The notes: generated by a model from the letters alone, not told the origin. A DNA stretch of 64,000 bases from Streptomyces africanus (GCF_002150735.1 NZ_MUKA01000054.1:1-64000); one strand, 5' to 3'; shown: positions 17,301 through 25,720, counted from the first letter of the stretch. Program-made: numbers and translations.

Positions 17301-18908
17301 CCGATGCTGCGCGAGCCGATCAAACTGAACCGCGCCATCCGCGACCTCAGCCAGTTCTCCCTGCTCAGGGTCGACTCTCGCGCGGGCACCCTGCAGATGC
17401 ACCGCCTGCTCCAGACCGTGCTCCTCGCCAAGCTGAGCGAAGAGGAACGCGAGAGGATGCGGGACGCCGCCCACCAACTGCTGTCCGCCGCCAACCGGGG
17501 CCCCTACGGATCCTCCCAGGAGTGGCGCGACTACCAGGCGCTGCTGCCCCACGTCCTCGCCTCCCAGGCCGTGACCAGCACCGACCCCTATGTGCGCGAC
17601 CTGGTCTACGACACGATGTGGTTCCTCTACTACTGGGGCGACCACGAGGGCGCCGCGGCCTTCGGCCGGCAGGCGTGGAGCGCCTGGCTCGCCGCCTCGG
17701 GCGAGGAGGACATCTATGTCATCCGCATGACCAAGGGCTTCGCGTTCCTGCTGCGCCAGGTGGGTCAGATCGCCGAGTCGATCCCGCTCACCGAGAAGGC
17801 GCTGGAGGTCTCCCGCCGCGTGCAGGTCGAGACGGAGGAACTGATCGACTCCCTGTGCGAGATGTCCGACGCCCACCGGTACCAGGGCCGGTTCCAGGAA
17901 GCGCGGGACCTAGGCAAGGAGGCCACCGAGCTGGGCCGTTCCCTGTTCGGCCCCGAGGATCCGGCCACGTTGCGGGGCAGCCACAGCTGGGGCGTCGACC
18001 TGAGACTGTGCGGGGAGTTCAGGGAGGCGCTGCCACTGGACGAGGAGACCGCCCGCCAGCGCGACATGCTGCTCGGCGAATCCAGCTTCTTCACGCTCAA
18101 CACCCTGCACTGTGTCGCCATCGACATGCGTGAGGCGGGCCAGTACCCCAAGGCGCGCGAATGGCAGGAGGACGTCTTCCGCAGGGCGTTCACCGCGCTC
18201 GGCGAGAAGCACCCCCTGACCCTGCGTATCGCCCGCGACCTCGCGGTTTGCCGCCGCCGGGACGGAGACCTCGCCGAGGGCGCCAAGCTCGCCGAGGAGA
18301 CCCTGCTCAACTTCAAGTCCCGCTACGGCGACGAGCACCTCGACTCGCTGACCACGGCGACCAACGTCTGTGTCGACCGCCGTCTGTCCGGGGACCTGGA
18401 GGGTTCCCGGCGCCTCGCGGAGTCCACCGTGGCCAGGCTGGTGCGGCGCCTCGGACCGGACCACGCGCACACGCTGGCGGCCAGGGCGAACCAGGCCGCC
18501 ACCGAGCGGGCCCTGGGCGCCCTGGACACCGCGCAGGAACTGGAGGACGACGTCGAGCGCCGGCTCGGTGACACGGTCGGGGCGCACCACGTCATCACCC
18601 TCACCGTCGGCATCGGCCGGGCCAACACCGCGTACGCCCGGCTCGACTTCGAGCGGGCGCACGCCATCGACTCCGCCAACCTGCCGCTGCTGGAGGAGGT
18701 GGCGGGCGGGGACCATCCGCTCACCCTCTCCTGCACCTCCAACCTCGCCCTCGATCTGCGGGGCCTCGGACGGGCCGACGAGGCGGACGTGCTCCAGCGC
18801 AAGGCCGTGGAGGGCCTCGCCGCGGTGCTGCGCAACGACCACCCCTGGCTCCAGGCCGCCCGCCAGCGCCGCCGCATCGAGTGCGACATCGCGCCCATGC
18901 CCATGTGA
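14373..18908 (+). CDS. fxsT: FxsT-like protein: vWA-like, NB-ARC NTPase and TPR repeats
   Basis: A 1511-residue multidomain protein of the FxSxx-COOH-system TPR family. A low-complexity Pro/Ala N-terminus is followed (~220-370) by a SAV_2336-like, vWA-like domain with a degenerate MIDAS (LVLLLDDAPTM). After a Pro/Ser-rich linker comes an NB-ARC STAND NTPase from ~residue 680, with Walker A HGLGGVGKSQLA near 720 and NWLLVFDNAED as Walker B. From ~1050 to the end are tandem tetratricopeptide repeats (for example RYQGRFQEARDLGKEATELG). STAND proteins of this type act as sensors or scaffolds that assemble when triggered. Coupling to MoxR and proximity to VMAP and caspase genes suggest it is the regulatory core. 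Confidence 0.85.
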   Translation: MTRERASGPGDGDPASGSSPPPSVSPEPLARASERGDRVAAPDHFVPRWQEFADAVWLAAHWSRYAGPGSAPPEAPAQAAEDASPQGAIPQDALPQETDADAGRPDRPPADDDALPGLPAAGDALPPQPPPTSHAPDAPVPSADRTVARAVSRLLPHPEGRFTLRLGPPLLPQAGPDPSGPGRVTALLARALHQLARRIPSRDRLELDEETTAEQGLVDGLWMPFLRPARVSAFDLVLLLDDAPTMRIWEESAARLAHAAEHSGAFRSVRTLRVNVPRTGTATLRWSTGRAVTDPAELLDGRGSRIFLVVTDGLAHGWAATAADQLLGRLAHAGPTALVHLLPPHLRHRSSLYPYPAVLEAGGFGAPNGSLGHWAPPGGPDPMRPLPEAGDGSVAVPVLSLKPASLAAWSDLVTGGRGVRRSLPVVLAGALSKGAPAPGLRAPRLPRAATAAVRRFFSLATPSARRLATQLAAVPFDFDLVEQLRRRVMPEAGPDHLAEILMGGLIDWEGGEEGRPEFAEGVREALLATTTRSQLAQTVSVVGELPAAGERGVALRAALHDPQRTRLPDPADRGWARSELAVMRALSGPYSERARRIEPNLSRNPPAAAAEQVENSASAHPPPQVNNPDEATPSSPTDINPESAQSDPTGESAPSETAGAHPQQTPEAEPLMQRTTTATPALLVNVPMRNTSFVGRQALLRAVEEQLAAQDTAAVLPNALHGLGGVGKSQLALEYIYTHQRDYRIICWIPAERESLILAALSSLASQLGVAPAGQDSLGAAAANTAVPAVLEALRTGTPYDNWLLVFDNAEDIEAVRGYFPHNGPGKVIVTSRNRGWERVATSLPVNVFERDESIELLQKRAKDLPRDDADRLAEALGDLPLAVEQAGAWLGVTGMEVDEYLELLAQRSPEILEIEQSPDYPVSVAAAWDISLERIRENNPGARQLLDICASMAPEPIPRSILRSSRGVNITPEIDPMLREPIKLNRAIRDLSQFSLLRVDSRAGTLQMHRLLQTVLLAKLSEEERERMRDAAHQLLSAANRGPYGSSQEWRDYQALLPHVLASQAVTSTDPYVRDLVYDTMWFLYYWGDHEGAAAFGRQAWSAWLAASGEEDIYVIRMTKGFAFLLRQVGQIAESIPLTEKALEVSRRVQVETEELIDSLCEMSDAHRYQGRFQEARDLGKEATELGRSLFGPEDPATLRGSHSWGVDLRLCGEFREALPLDEETARQRDMLLGESSFFTLNTLHCVAIDMREAGQYPKAREWQEDVFRRAFTALGEKHPLTLRIARDLAVCRRRDGDLAEGAKLAEETLLNFKSRYGDEHLDSLTTATNVCVDRRLSGDLEGSRRLAESTVARLVRRLGPDHAHTLAARANQAATERALGALDTAQELEDDVERRLGDTVGAHHVITLTVGIGRANTAYARLDFERAHAIDSANLPLLEEVAGGDHPLTLSCTSNLALDLRGLGRADEADVLQRKAVEGLAAVLRNDHPWLQAARQRRRIECDIAPMPM

Positions 18909-18947
18909 CCACCGGTATCCAAGGGCAGTCGTGTCACGGGGGGGCGT

Positions 18948-20042
18948 ATGACGGCGGTGGTCTTCGTTCATGGGACCGGGGTTCGTGAACCGGGCCTGGC
19001 CGCGCTGGTGGGGCGGGTGACGGCCGGACTGGCCGCCCAGCGTGCGGGGGTGCGCATCGTGTCCTACGACTGGGGAGCGGCACACGGTGCCAGACTCATG
19101 GCCGGCGGGGCGAGCCTGCCGCCCCGGTCCGGTACGACGCGCGGTCCCGCCGACGGCCCGGGGGCGGACCCGGGCGACGAAGCGGCCGCGGCCTGGGCCG
19201 CTCTCTACGCCGACCCGTACGCCGAACTGGCCCTGGCCGCCGCCCGGTCCGGTCCGGCCGCCGAACGCCCGCCCGGCTCCATACCGCCGGAGCAGCGCAT
19301 ACGGGCGCAGCTCACCGCACTCGCCGCCGGAGGCGACGCACCAGGAGCCGAGGTGGGCCCCGGGCTGGCCCGCGCCGCCACCGACCTGACCGCCCGCCTC
19401 ATCGCCGACGCCCTCGACGCCGACTCCCCGCTGGTGCCGGTCGGTGAGACACGGGACGCCGTCACCGACCGGATCGCCGAGGCCCTCGGGGCACCGCCCC
19501 GGGGCACGGAACGGGGCCTGCGCTCCTACCTGCTGCGGTCGGCCGGAGCCATGGCCGCGCGGGCCGTGGAACGCCGTCGAAGGGCCCTCACCGAGGCCGC
19601 CCACCCCGCCGCCGGTGACATCCTGCGCTATCTGAGCCGGGGCGCGGCCTTCCGCGACGGCCTGCGCGCCCTCGTCGCCGGCCTGGAGCCGCCCGTCGCC
19701 CTGGTCGGCCACAGTCTCGGCGGCATCATCGCCCTCGACACGCTGATCTCCGCCCCGCTGCCGCAGGTCGGGCTCCTGGTGACGGCCGGCTCCCAGGGGC
19801 CCTTCCTCTACGAGTCGGGCTGCCTGCCGACCCTCGAACACCCCGCGCCCCTGCCGTCGTACGTCCCCGCCTGGCTGAACCTCTACGACCCGCGCGATCT
19901 GCTCGGCTATCTCGGGGCGGAACTCTTCCCGGGCCGCGTCAGAGATGTCGCCGTCGACAGCGGCCAGCCGTTCCCCGCCGCGCACAGCGCCTACTGGACG
20001 AACCCCGCCGTGTACCGCCACATCGTGGACCGCCTGCCGTGA
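18948..20042 (+). CDS. Alpha/beta-hydrolase, lipase-like, of the conflict locus
   Basis: A 364-residue hydrolase. It opens with VVFVHGTGVREPG (oxyanion-hole strand) and carries the nucleophile elbow LVGHSLGGIIALD near residue 255. A late His (DVAVDSGQPFPAAHSAYW) could complete the triad. No signal peptide is seen, so it is probably cytoplasmic. Its stop overlaps the caspase-like gene start by GTGA, indicating a coupled pair. In such loci hydrolases can be effectors acting on lipids or small molecules; that role is inferred. Start ATG 18948 follows a G-rich stretch. Confidence 0.8.
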   Translation: MTAVVFVHGTGVREPGLAALVGRVTAGLAAQRAGVRIVSYDWGAAHGARLMAGGASLPPRSGTTRGPADGPGADPGDEAAAAWAALYADPYAELALAAARSGPAAERPPGSIPPEQRIRAQLTALAAGGDAPGAEVGPGLARAATDLTARLIADALDADSPLVPVGETRDAVTDRIAEALGAPPRGTERGLRSYLLRSAGAMAARAVERRRRALTEAAHPAAGDILRYLSRGAAFRDGLRALVAGLEPPVALVGHSLGGIIALDTLISAPLPQVGLLVTAGSQGPFLYESGCLPTLEHPAPLPSYVPAWLNLYDPRDLLGYLGAELFPGRVRDVAVDSGQPFPAAHSAYWTNPAVYRHIVDRLP

Positions 20043-21166
20043 CCGGGCCCATGCCGTCCGTCGACCCCACCCGGGTGCACGCCCTCGTCGTCGGGATCGA
20101 GGCGTACGAGGCCGGGGACGCCTGGCGGCTGCCCGGGCCCGCGCGGGACGCCGTACGGTTCTGGCGGCTGCTGCGGGACGCCGGGGTCCCCGAGTCCCAA
20201 CTGCGGCTGCACCTGAGCCCGTTGTCCCCCTACGACCCGCACGTCCCCTACGGGCGCGCGGACCAGGCGACCTTGCGCCGGGTCCTCGTGCGTGAACTGT
20301 CCCCGCAGCAGGGCGACCTGCTGTGGGTGTGGTGGGGCGGGCACGGTGTGCTGGACCGGGCCGGGCGGCTCCGGCTGTTCTGCGCGGACGCGGGTGCCGC
20401 CGACAAGGTGGGCATCGACCTGGACAGCGCGCTCGCCCGGTACGCGGGCGACGCCGTGCCGGGGCTGCGTGAGCAGATGTGGATCGTGGACGCCTGCGAG
20501 ACCTTCGAGCAGGACCTGGCCTTCCAGGAGGCGCTGCCCGCCGACGCCCTGCCGGTGGGCCGGCCCAACCACGCGCACCGGCAGACCGTGCTGCGCGCGG
20601 CCGGCCGGGGCAGGGTCGCGGCCAACGACCCCGTCCGTGCCACCGGCCTGTTCTCCGACGTCCTGCTGGGTCTGCTGGCCGACCGGGCGGCCGTTCTGCC
20701 CGCACCGCCCGATCCGGAGGAACTGTTTCCGGCCGTTCGAGCGCGCATCGCGGCCCTCAGGGAAGAGGGCCGTACTCTTCAGCATCCCGAGATCCGGCTC
20801 CAGGGACCCGACCGCACCGAGACCCTGCCCCCCGCGGGACCGCCCGCCGGCTCGCGCCCCCTCGCGGCCTTGCAGCGTGCGGTGGAGGCCCTCCTCGCGT
20901 ACTCCCTCATGCACGACCCCGACGAGCGACAGACGGTCGTCGCCGCGCTGAACCCGCGTGTCACAGCCGTACTGCGCCGTCACAGCAGGGCGCGCACCGA
21001 CGTCGTCAACATCCTCGGCGGGCTCGCCCGGCGGAATCCGGAGGCACTGTGGGACCTGTTCGACGCCGTGGTGTCCGTCGACGACGACCCGGAACTGAAG
21101 GACGAACTGGGCGCGGCACTGACCGAGTTGGTGGCCTCCTCGGCGCGCCGGCGTGATCGGGAGTGA
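20039..21166 (+). CDS. Caspase-like protease with C-terminal effector-associated domain
   Basis: A 375-residue caspase/peptidase C14-fold protein. The first strand is VHALVVGIEAYEAG. The catalytic dyad is His102 in WVWWGGHGVLD and Cys153 in MWIVDACETFE. Residues ~285-370 form a second domain (RRHSRARTDVVNILGGLARRN) with the EAD2 pattern, the same kind of adaptor as at the N-terminus of the VMAP-like protein. A VMAP-recruited protease effector is therefore likely. GTG 20039 overlaps the preceding stop. The proteolytic target is unknown; the nearby precursor peptide or FxsT are candidates only. Confidence 0.85.
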   Translation: MTGPMPSVDPTRVHALVVGIEAYEAGDAWRLPGPARDAVRFWRLLRDAGVPESQLRLHLSPLSPYDPHVPYGRADQATLRRVLVRELSPQQGDLLWVWWGGHGVLDRAGRLRLFCADAGAADKVGIDLDSALARYAGDAVPGLREQMWIVDACETFEQDLAFQEALPADALPVGRPNHAHRQTVLRAAGRGRVAANDPVRATGLFSDVLLGLLADRAAVLPAPPDPEELFPAVRARIAALREEGRTLQHPEIRLQGPDRTETLPPAGPPAGSRPLAALQRAVEALLAYSLMHDPDERQTVVAALNPRVTAVLRRHSRARTDVVNILGGLARRNPEALWDLFDAVVSVDDDPELKDELGAALTELVASSARRRDRE

Positions 21167-21263
21167 TCAGTGGCGTGATCGTACGGTTTTCGCTCCGTGA
21201 GGTATTGGCCATGATGGAAAGACACGGGGCATCGAGTGCCACCGTGCGAGAAGGGGGAGCATC

Positions 21264-21503
21264 TTGGTCCAGCCGCCCGCTCTGCACCACGCCGGAGCCG
21301 CCGCCGCACCTGAACCGGTCGTCGCCACACAGGGGACCGATGTCTGGGAATCCGATCTGGCGGACCTCGCGGCGCTGCCCCTGAGCGCCGTGGACGGTCT
21401 CCCCGCCCTGCCTTCCACCACGCGCCTGCTGACCGAGGTGCTGCGCGCCCGTAGCAGCATGCGGAGCGGCGAAGGAGGAGGCCAGGGCGCCCGAGCCGAC
21501 TAG
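21264..21503 (+). CDS. FxSxx-like RiPP precursor peptide
   Basis: A 79-residue peptide read from TTG 21264, chosen because AAGGGGGAG stands about 5 nt upstream and no better start fits. A variable N-terminus is followed by the leader-like core SDLADLAALPLSAVDGLP and LLTEVLRARSS, closely resembling the conserved segment of FxSxx-COOH precursor peptides. The C-terminus (SSMRSGEGGGQGARAD) lacks the canonical Phe-x-Ser-x-x end, so any modified core would differ. The gene sits between the caspase-like gene and an HExxH peptide hydroxylase. Assignment as a ribosomally made, modified peptide is inferred from this context. Confidence 0.65.
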   Translation: MVQPPALHHAGAAAAPEPVVATQGTDVWESDLADLAALPLSAVDGLPALPSTTRLLTEVLRARSSMRSGEGGGQGARAD

Positions 21504-21528
21504 CCGTCGACCGCGTTCCGACGGCAGT

Positions 21529-21561
21529 ACCCCGGTGCGACACCCGCACGCGCACCGGGGT
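21529..21561. terminator. Hairpin between precursor and hydroxylase genes
   Basis: ACCCCGGTGCG at 21529-21539 pairs perfectly with CGCACCGGGGT at 21551-21561 (11 bp, 11-nt loop). It lies 26 nt after the precursor stop and 39 nt before the hydroxylase start. Partial termination or RNA stabilisation here would favour precursor mRNA over enzyme mRNA, a common arrangement in RiPP clusters. Confidence 0.6.
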
Positions 21562-21599
21562 CCCCGCATGTCCGCCAACCCGTCCGGAGGTCCGCGACG

Positions 21600-23294
21600 A
21601 TGACCAGCGAGCAGCACCTCGCTCCCTTCCGCATGCCGGACCGGCTCTTCGCGGAGTTGGCCGCCGGAGGTGGTTCGGCAGCGGCCGTCGCCTTCCTCGA
21701 ACGAGCAGAACGCGCGCGGCGGTTGCTGCTCCTGCGCACCCTCCTCGGTCACCTCGACGCCCTGCCCACCCCCCTCACCCCGGTCGCCGAAGCCTGGCGG
21801 GTGCTCAAGGATGCGGCCGAGAAGGCGCCCGAGCCGGTCGAACGCCTGCTGCTGGCCCCGGCGACCGGCGGCTGGATCTCCCACATGCTGCGCCGGGTGC
21901 ACGGAACGGCGAGCGGACCGCCCCTGTGGGCGGAGGCGGGTCACCTCAGCGCACTGGCCCTCTCGGCCTCCTTGCACGCGGGCACCGAGACGGCCCTCGA
22001 CGTTCCCCTCACCAGCGGGCGGTTGCCCCTGCCCGGTCTCGGCATGATCCAACTGCCCGACGCGCAGGAGGGCCTGGCGGTCGGCCGGGTCACCACGGCC
22101 GGGGGAGAGGTGACGGTCACCGGGCCGGGGCACCCGACCGGCTCGGTGCGGGTGACCTGCCGTCCGTTGACGCGGTGTGCCGACGCCGAACGGGGCACCT
22201 GGCTCCCGCTGCGCACCCTCACCCACACCGGCCCCGACGGCAGAGCCCCCGTCACCGTCGTCCTCGACGACCTCGACCCCTACCGCGATCTCGACGACCA
22301 CCTGCCCCCCGCCCGGCTCGACGAGGACGAGGCACAGGAGTGGCAGCGGTTGTTCGGGGAGGCCGCGCGGATCCTCGCACGCCCTGGCGTACCGGGCCCC
22401 GGCCGGGTCGACCCCGCCATGATCCGGGCGATCGTGCCCTTCGGACGCACCGCCGCCAGCCCGCCCCCGCCGCCCTTCGTGCAGGTGTCGGCCTCCAGCG
22501 GTGACTCCTTCGGCGGCATGCTCATCGTCCGGCCGGCCTCCGCGCTCGCCCTCGCCGAAACCCTGGTGCACGAGCTCCAGCACAGCAAACTGGCCGCCCT
22601 CCTCCACCTGTTCCCGCTGCTGGAGGACGACCGGGCCGAGCGCTACTACGCCCCCTGGCGCACCGACCCGCGCCATCTCACCGGCCTGCTGCACGGCGCC
22701 TACGCCTTCACCGGCGTCGCGGGTTTCTGGCGGGACCGGCTGGCCGGTGCGCAGGAGGGTGAGGCGGTCGAGCGGGCCGCCTACTTCTTCGCGCTGCGCC
22801 GGCTGCAGAGCCGCGTCGCCGTGCGCACCCTGCTGACCAGCGGCCGCCTGACCCCGCAGGGCCGCGCCCTCGTCTCGGGCCTCGCCCGCACCCTCGACGG
22901 CTGGCTGCGCGAACCGGTCCCGTACGCCGCCCTCACCCGTGCCCGTACGGCCGCCGCGCTGCACCGCACCGAGTGGCGGCTGCGCAACGTCGACCCCGCG
23001 GTGGAGATACCGTCGGACGGCCCCCGCTTCCGCCCCGACCGCAGCTCCTGGCCCGACGTGCGCACGCACGCCTTCGCCACCCGCGTCGCCGCCCCGCGCA
23101 CCGGCGACGAGCACCTGGCCGCCGGGGACGCGGCCGCCGCACTCGCCCGGTACGCCGGGCAGCTGGCCGCCGACCCCGCCGAGCCGCACGCCCTGGCCGG
23201 CTGGATCGTCGCCCGGGCCGTGCTCGAACCGGGCCGGGCCACGCGGCGCATGCTGGCCCGGCCGGAGCGGCTCCAGCCGCTGCCCAGCGGCTGA
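21600..23294 (+). CDS. alpha-KG/HExxH-type peptide beta-hydroxylase-like protein
   Basis: A 564-residue protein of the HEXXH-motif peptide-modification family found beside FxSxx-type precursors. The motif reads LVHELQHSKLAALLHL, with His324, Glu325 and His328 as likely metal ligands. Family members studied elsewhere use iron and 2-oxoglutarate to beta-hydroxylate residues of a precursor peptide. The N-terminal third is helical and may bind the leader peptide; the C-terminus ends in a helical repeat-like segment. ATG 21600 follows GGAGGTCCGCG. No radical-SAM FxsB gene, the usual partner, is present here. Substrate assignment to the 79-aa peptide is by proximity. Confidence 0.8.
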   Translation: MTSEQHLAPFRMPDRLFAELAAGGGSAAAVAFLERAERARRLLLLRTLLGHLDALPTPLTPVAEAWRVLKDAAEKAPEPVERLLLAPATGGWISHMLRRVHGTASGPPLWAEAGHLSALALSASLHAGTETALDVPLTSGRLPLPGLGMIQLPDAQEGLAVGRVTTAGGEVTVTGPGHPTGSVRVTCRPLTRCADAERGTWLPLRTLTHTGPDGRAPVTVVLDDLDPYRDLDDHLPPARLDEDEAQEWQRLFGEAARILARPGVPGPGRVDPAMIRAIVPFGRTAASPPPPPFVQVSASSGDSFGGMLIVRPASALALAETLVHELQHSKLAALLHLFPLLEDDRAERYYAPWRTDPRHLTGLLHGAYAFTGVAGFWRDRLAGAQEGEAVERAAYFFALRRLQSRVAVRTLLTSGRLTPQGRALVSGLARTLDGWLREPVPYAALTRARTAAALHRTEWRLRNVDPAVEIPSDGPRFRPDRSSWPDVRTHAFATRVAAPRTGDEHLAAGDAAAALARYAGQLAADPAEPHALAGWIVARAVLEPGRATRRMLARPERLQPLPSG

Positions 23295-23392
23295 CCCGCC
23301 CGGGCTGATTGTCGTCAGGCAGACGCAAACGAGAGTTCGCCGAAACGCGCGAGCAGCGCGTCAACAGGCGCTCCGATGGTCAGGATGGAGAC

Positions 23393-24616
23393 ATGGCTTA
23401 CCACGTCCACTCCGAGGCCGGGCGGCTGCGCCGCGTCATCCTGCACCGGCCCGATCTCGAGCTCAAAAGGCTCACCCCCAGCAACAAGACCTCGCTGCTC
23501 TTCGACGACGTGCTGTGGGTGCGCAGGGCCCGCGCCGAGCACGACGGGTTCGCCGACGTGCTGCGCGACCGGGGCGTCGCCGTCCACCTCTTCGGTGACC
23601 TGCTGGCCGAGACCCTCCAGGTCCCGGCGGCCAGGGTCCTCGTCCTGGACCGGGTCTTCGACGAGAAGGAGTACGGCCCGCTGGCCACCGACCATCTGAG
23701 AGCCGCCTTCGAGAACCTGCCCGGGGCGGAGCTGGCCGAGCTCCTGGTCGGCGGCATGACCAAGCGGGAGTTCCTCGACGTGCACCCGGAGCCGACCTCG
23801 GTGCGCTTCCACGTCATGGAACTGGACGACTTCCTGCTGGACCCCCTGCCCAACCACCTCTTCACCCGCGACACCTCCGCGTGGATCTACGACGGCGTCT
23901 CCATCAACGCGATGCGCTGGCCCGCCCGGCAGCGCGAGACCGTGCACTTCGAGGCGATCTACCGGCACCACCCGCTGTTCCGCGACGAGACCTTCCACCT
24001 CTGGTCCGAGGGACAGGCCGACTACCCGTCCACCATCGAGGGCGGGGACGTGCTCGTCATCGGCAACGGGGCGGTGCTCATCGGCATGAGCGAGCGCACC
24101 ACGCCCCAGGCCGTCGAGATGCTCGCGCACAAGCTGTTCGCCGCCGGTTCCGCCGAGACGATCGTGGCCCTCGACATGCCCAAGCGGCGTGCCTTCATGC
24201 ACCTCGACACCGTGATGACGATGGTCGACGGCGACACCTTCACCCAGTACGCGGGGCTCGGCATGCTCCGCTCGTACACCATCGAACCGGGCGTCGGCGA
24301 GAAGGAGCTCAAGGTCACCGACCATCCGCCGGAGCACATGCACCGCGCGATCGCCGCGGCGCTCGGCCTGAACGAGATCCGGGTGCTGACCGCCACCCAG
24401 GACGTGCACGCGGCCGAACGAGAGCAGTGGGACGACGGCTGCAACGTCCTGGCCGTCGAACCCGGCGTCGTGGTCGCCTACGAGCGGAACGCCACCACCA
24501 ACACCCACCTGCGCAAACAGGGCATCGAAGTGATAGAGATCCCGGGCAGCGAGCTGGGGCGGGGCAGGGGCGGGCCGCGCTGCATGAGCTGCCCGGTCGA
24601 ACGGGAGGCCGTTTAA
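23393..24616 (+). CDS. arcA: Arginine deiminase
   Basis: A 407-residue enzyme hydrolysing L-arginine to citrulline and ammonia. Visible motifs are [39 protein letters not shown] (catalytic His and Asp) and the C-terminal GGPRCMSCP with nucleophile Cys397. The length is normal for the family. ATG 23393 follows GGATGGAG. The adjacent ornithine carbamoyltransferase gene would convert citrulline onward, but carbamate kinase is absent from this window, so a full ATP-yielding deiminase pathway is not shown. Confidence 0.96.
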   Translation: MAYHVHSEAGRLRRVILHRPDLELKRLTPSNKTSLLFDDVLWVRRARAEHDGFADVLRDRGVAVHLFGDLLAETLQVPAARVLVLDRVFDEKEYGPLATDHLRAAFENLPGAELAELLVGGMTKREFLDVHPEPTSVRFHVMELDDFLLDPLPNHLFTRDTSAWIYDGVSINAMRWPARQRETVHFEAIYRHHPLFRDETFHLWSEGQADYPSTIEGGDVLVIGNGAVLIGMSERTTPQAVEMLAHKLFAAGSAETIVALDMPKRRAFMHLDTVMTMVDGDTFTQYAGLGMLRSYTIEPGVGEKELKVTDHPPEHMHRAIAAALGLNEIRVLTATQDVHAAEREQWDDGCNVLAVEPGVVVAYERNATTNTHLRKQGIEVIEIPGSELGRGRGGPRCMSCPVEREAV

Positions 24617-24628
24617 GCACCCACGCGA

Positions 24629-24655
24629 CGTATAGGCATGCTGAGTTTCGTATAG
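24629..24655 (+). promoter_or_regulatory. Promoter region with CGTATAG direct repeat upstream of argF
   Basis: The 90-nt gap between arcA and the ornithine carbamoyltransferase gene is AT-rich for this genome. It contains CGTATAG twice, at 24629-24635 and 24649-24655, 20 nt apart (about two helical turns), near GCATGCTGAGTTTC. This could be a -10 region plus binding half sites for an arginine regulator. I did not find a clear ArgR box. Confidence 0.35.
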
Positions 24656-24706
24656 TATTCCAGCAGTCCTGTCCGTCCCCGTACCGCCGTATCCCTGGAG
24701 CGCCCC

Positions 24707-25714
24707 ATGGCGACAGTCCCGACCGCCCTCGCCGGCCGCCACTTCCTCAAGGAGCTGGACTTCACTGAGGAGGAGTTCCGCGGTCTGGTGGAGCTGGCCG
24801 CCGAGCTGAAGGCCGCCAAGAAGGCCGGGGCCGAGACGCAGTACCTGCGGGGCCGTAACATCGCGCTGATCTTCGAGAAGACCTCCACCCGCACTCGCTG
24901 CGCCTTCGAGGTCGCGGCCGCCGACCAGGGCGCCTCGACGACGTACCTCGACCCGTCCGGCTCGCAGATCGGTCACAAGGAGTCGGTGCGGGACACCGCG
25001 CGGGTGCTGGGCCGGATGTACGACGGGATCGAGTACCGGGGCGACAGCCAGCAGAAGGTGGAGGAGCTGGCCGCGCACGCCGGGGTGCCGGTCTACAACG
25101 GGCTCACCGACGACTGGCACCCCACCCAGATGCTCGCCGACGTGCTCACCATGACCGAGCACTGCGCCAAGCCGCTGACCCGGATCGCCTTCGCCTACCT
25201 GGGCGACGCCCGCTTCAACATGGGCAACTCCTACCTGGTCACCGGCGCCCTGCTCGGTATGGACGTGCGTCTCGTCGCCCCGAAGGAGTACTGGCCGGCC
25301 GAGGAGGTCGTCGACCGGGCCCGCGCGCTCGCCGAGACCAGCGGCGCCCGCATCACCCTCACCGAGACCGTGGACGAGGGCGTCCGGGGCGCCGATTTCG
25401 TCGCCACCGACGTCTGGGTCTCCATGGGCGAGCCGAAGGAGGTCTGGGCCGAGCGCATCACCGCCCTCGCCCCGTACGCCGTGACCATGGACGTCCTGCG
25501 CGCCACCGGCAACCCGGACGTGAAGTTCCTGCACTGCCTGCCCGCCTTCCACGACCTCGGCACCAAGATCGGCCAGGACGTCCACGCGGCCCACGGCCTG
25601 AAGTACATGGAGGTGTCGGACGAGGTCTTCGAGTCGGCGCACTCCGTGGTCTTCGACGAGGCGGAGAACCGTCTGCACACCATCAAGGCGGTGCTGGTCG
25701 CGACGCTCGGCTGA
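24707..25714 (+). CDS. argF: Ornithine carbamoyltransferase
   Basis: A 335-residue enzyme interconverting ornithine plus carbamoyl phosphate with citrulline plus phosphate. Diagnostic motifs are [14 protein letters not shown] (carbamoyl-phosphate binding), [13 protein letters not shown] and [10 protein letters not shown] (catalytic Cys, ornithine binding). It follows arginine deiminase, so it may act in the catabolic direction (arcB-like) as well as biosynthetically. The sequence cannot decide between them. ATG 24707 lies behind TGGAGCGCCCC. It converges on the ATPase gene with a 6-nt gap. Confidence 0.95.
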   Translation: MATVPTALAGRHFLKELDFTEEEFRGLVELAAELKAAKKAGAETQYLRGRNIALIFEKTSTRTRCAFEVAAADQGASTTYLDPSGSQIGHKESVRDTARVLGRMYDGIEYRGDSQQKVEELAAHAGVPVYNGLTDDWHPTQMLADVLTMTEHCAKPLTRIAFAYLGDARFNMGNSYLVTGALLGMDVRLVAPKEYWPAEEVVDRARALAETSGARITLTETVDEGVRGADFVATDVWVSMGEPKEVWAERITALAPYAVTMDVLRATGNPDVKFLHCLPAFHDLGTKIGQDVHAAHGLKYMEVSDEVFESAHSVVFDEAENRLHTIKAVLVATLG

Positions 25715-25720
25715 ACCGCG

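Noticed and set aside
21163-21384. 73-codon frame before the precursor peptide
   Set aside because: Overlaps the caspase-like stop and the precursor in another phase, without ribosome site or conservation signal.
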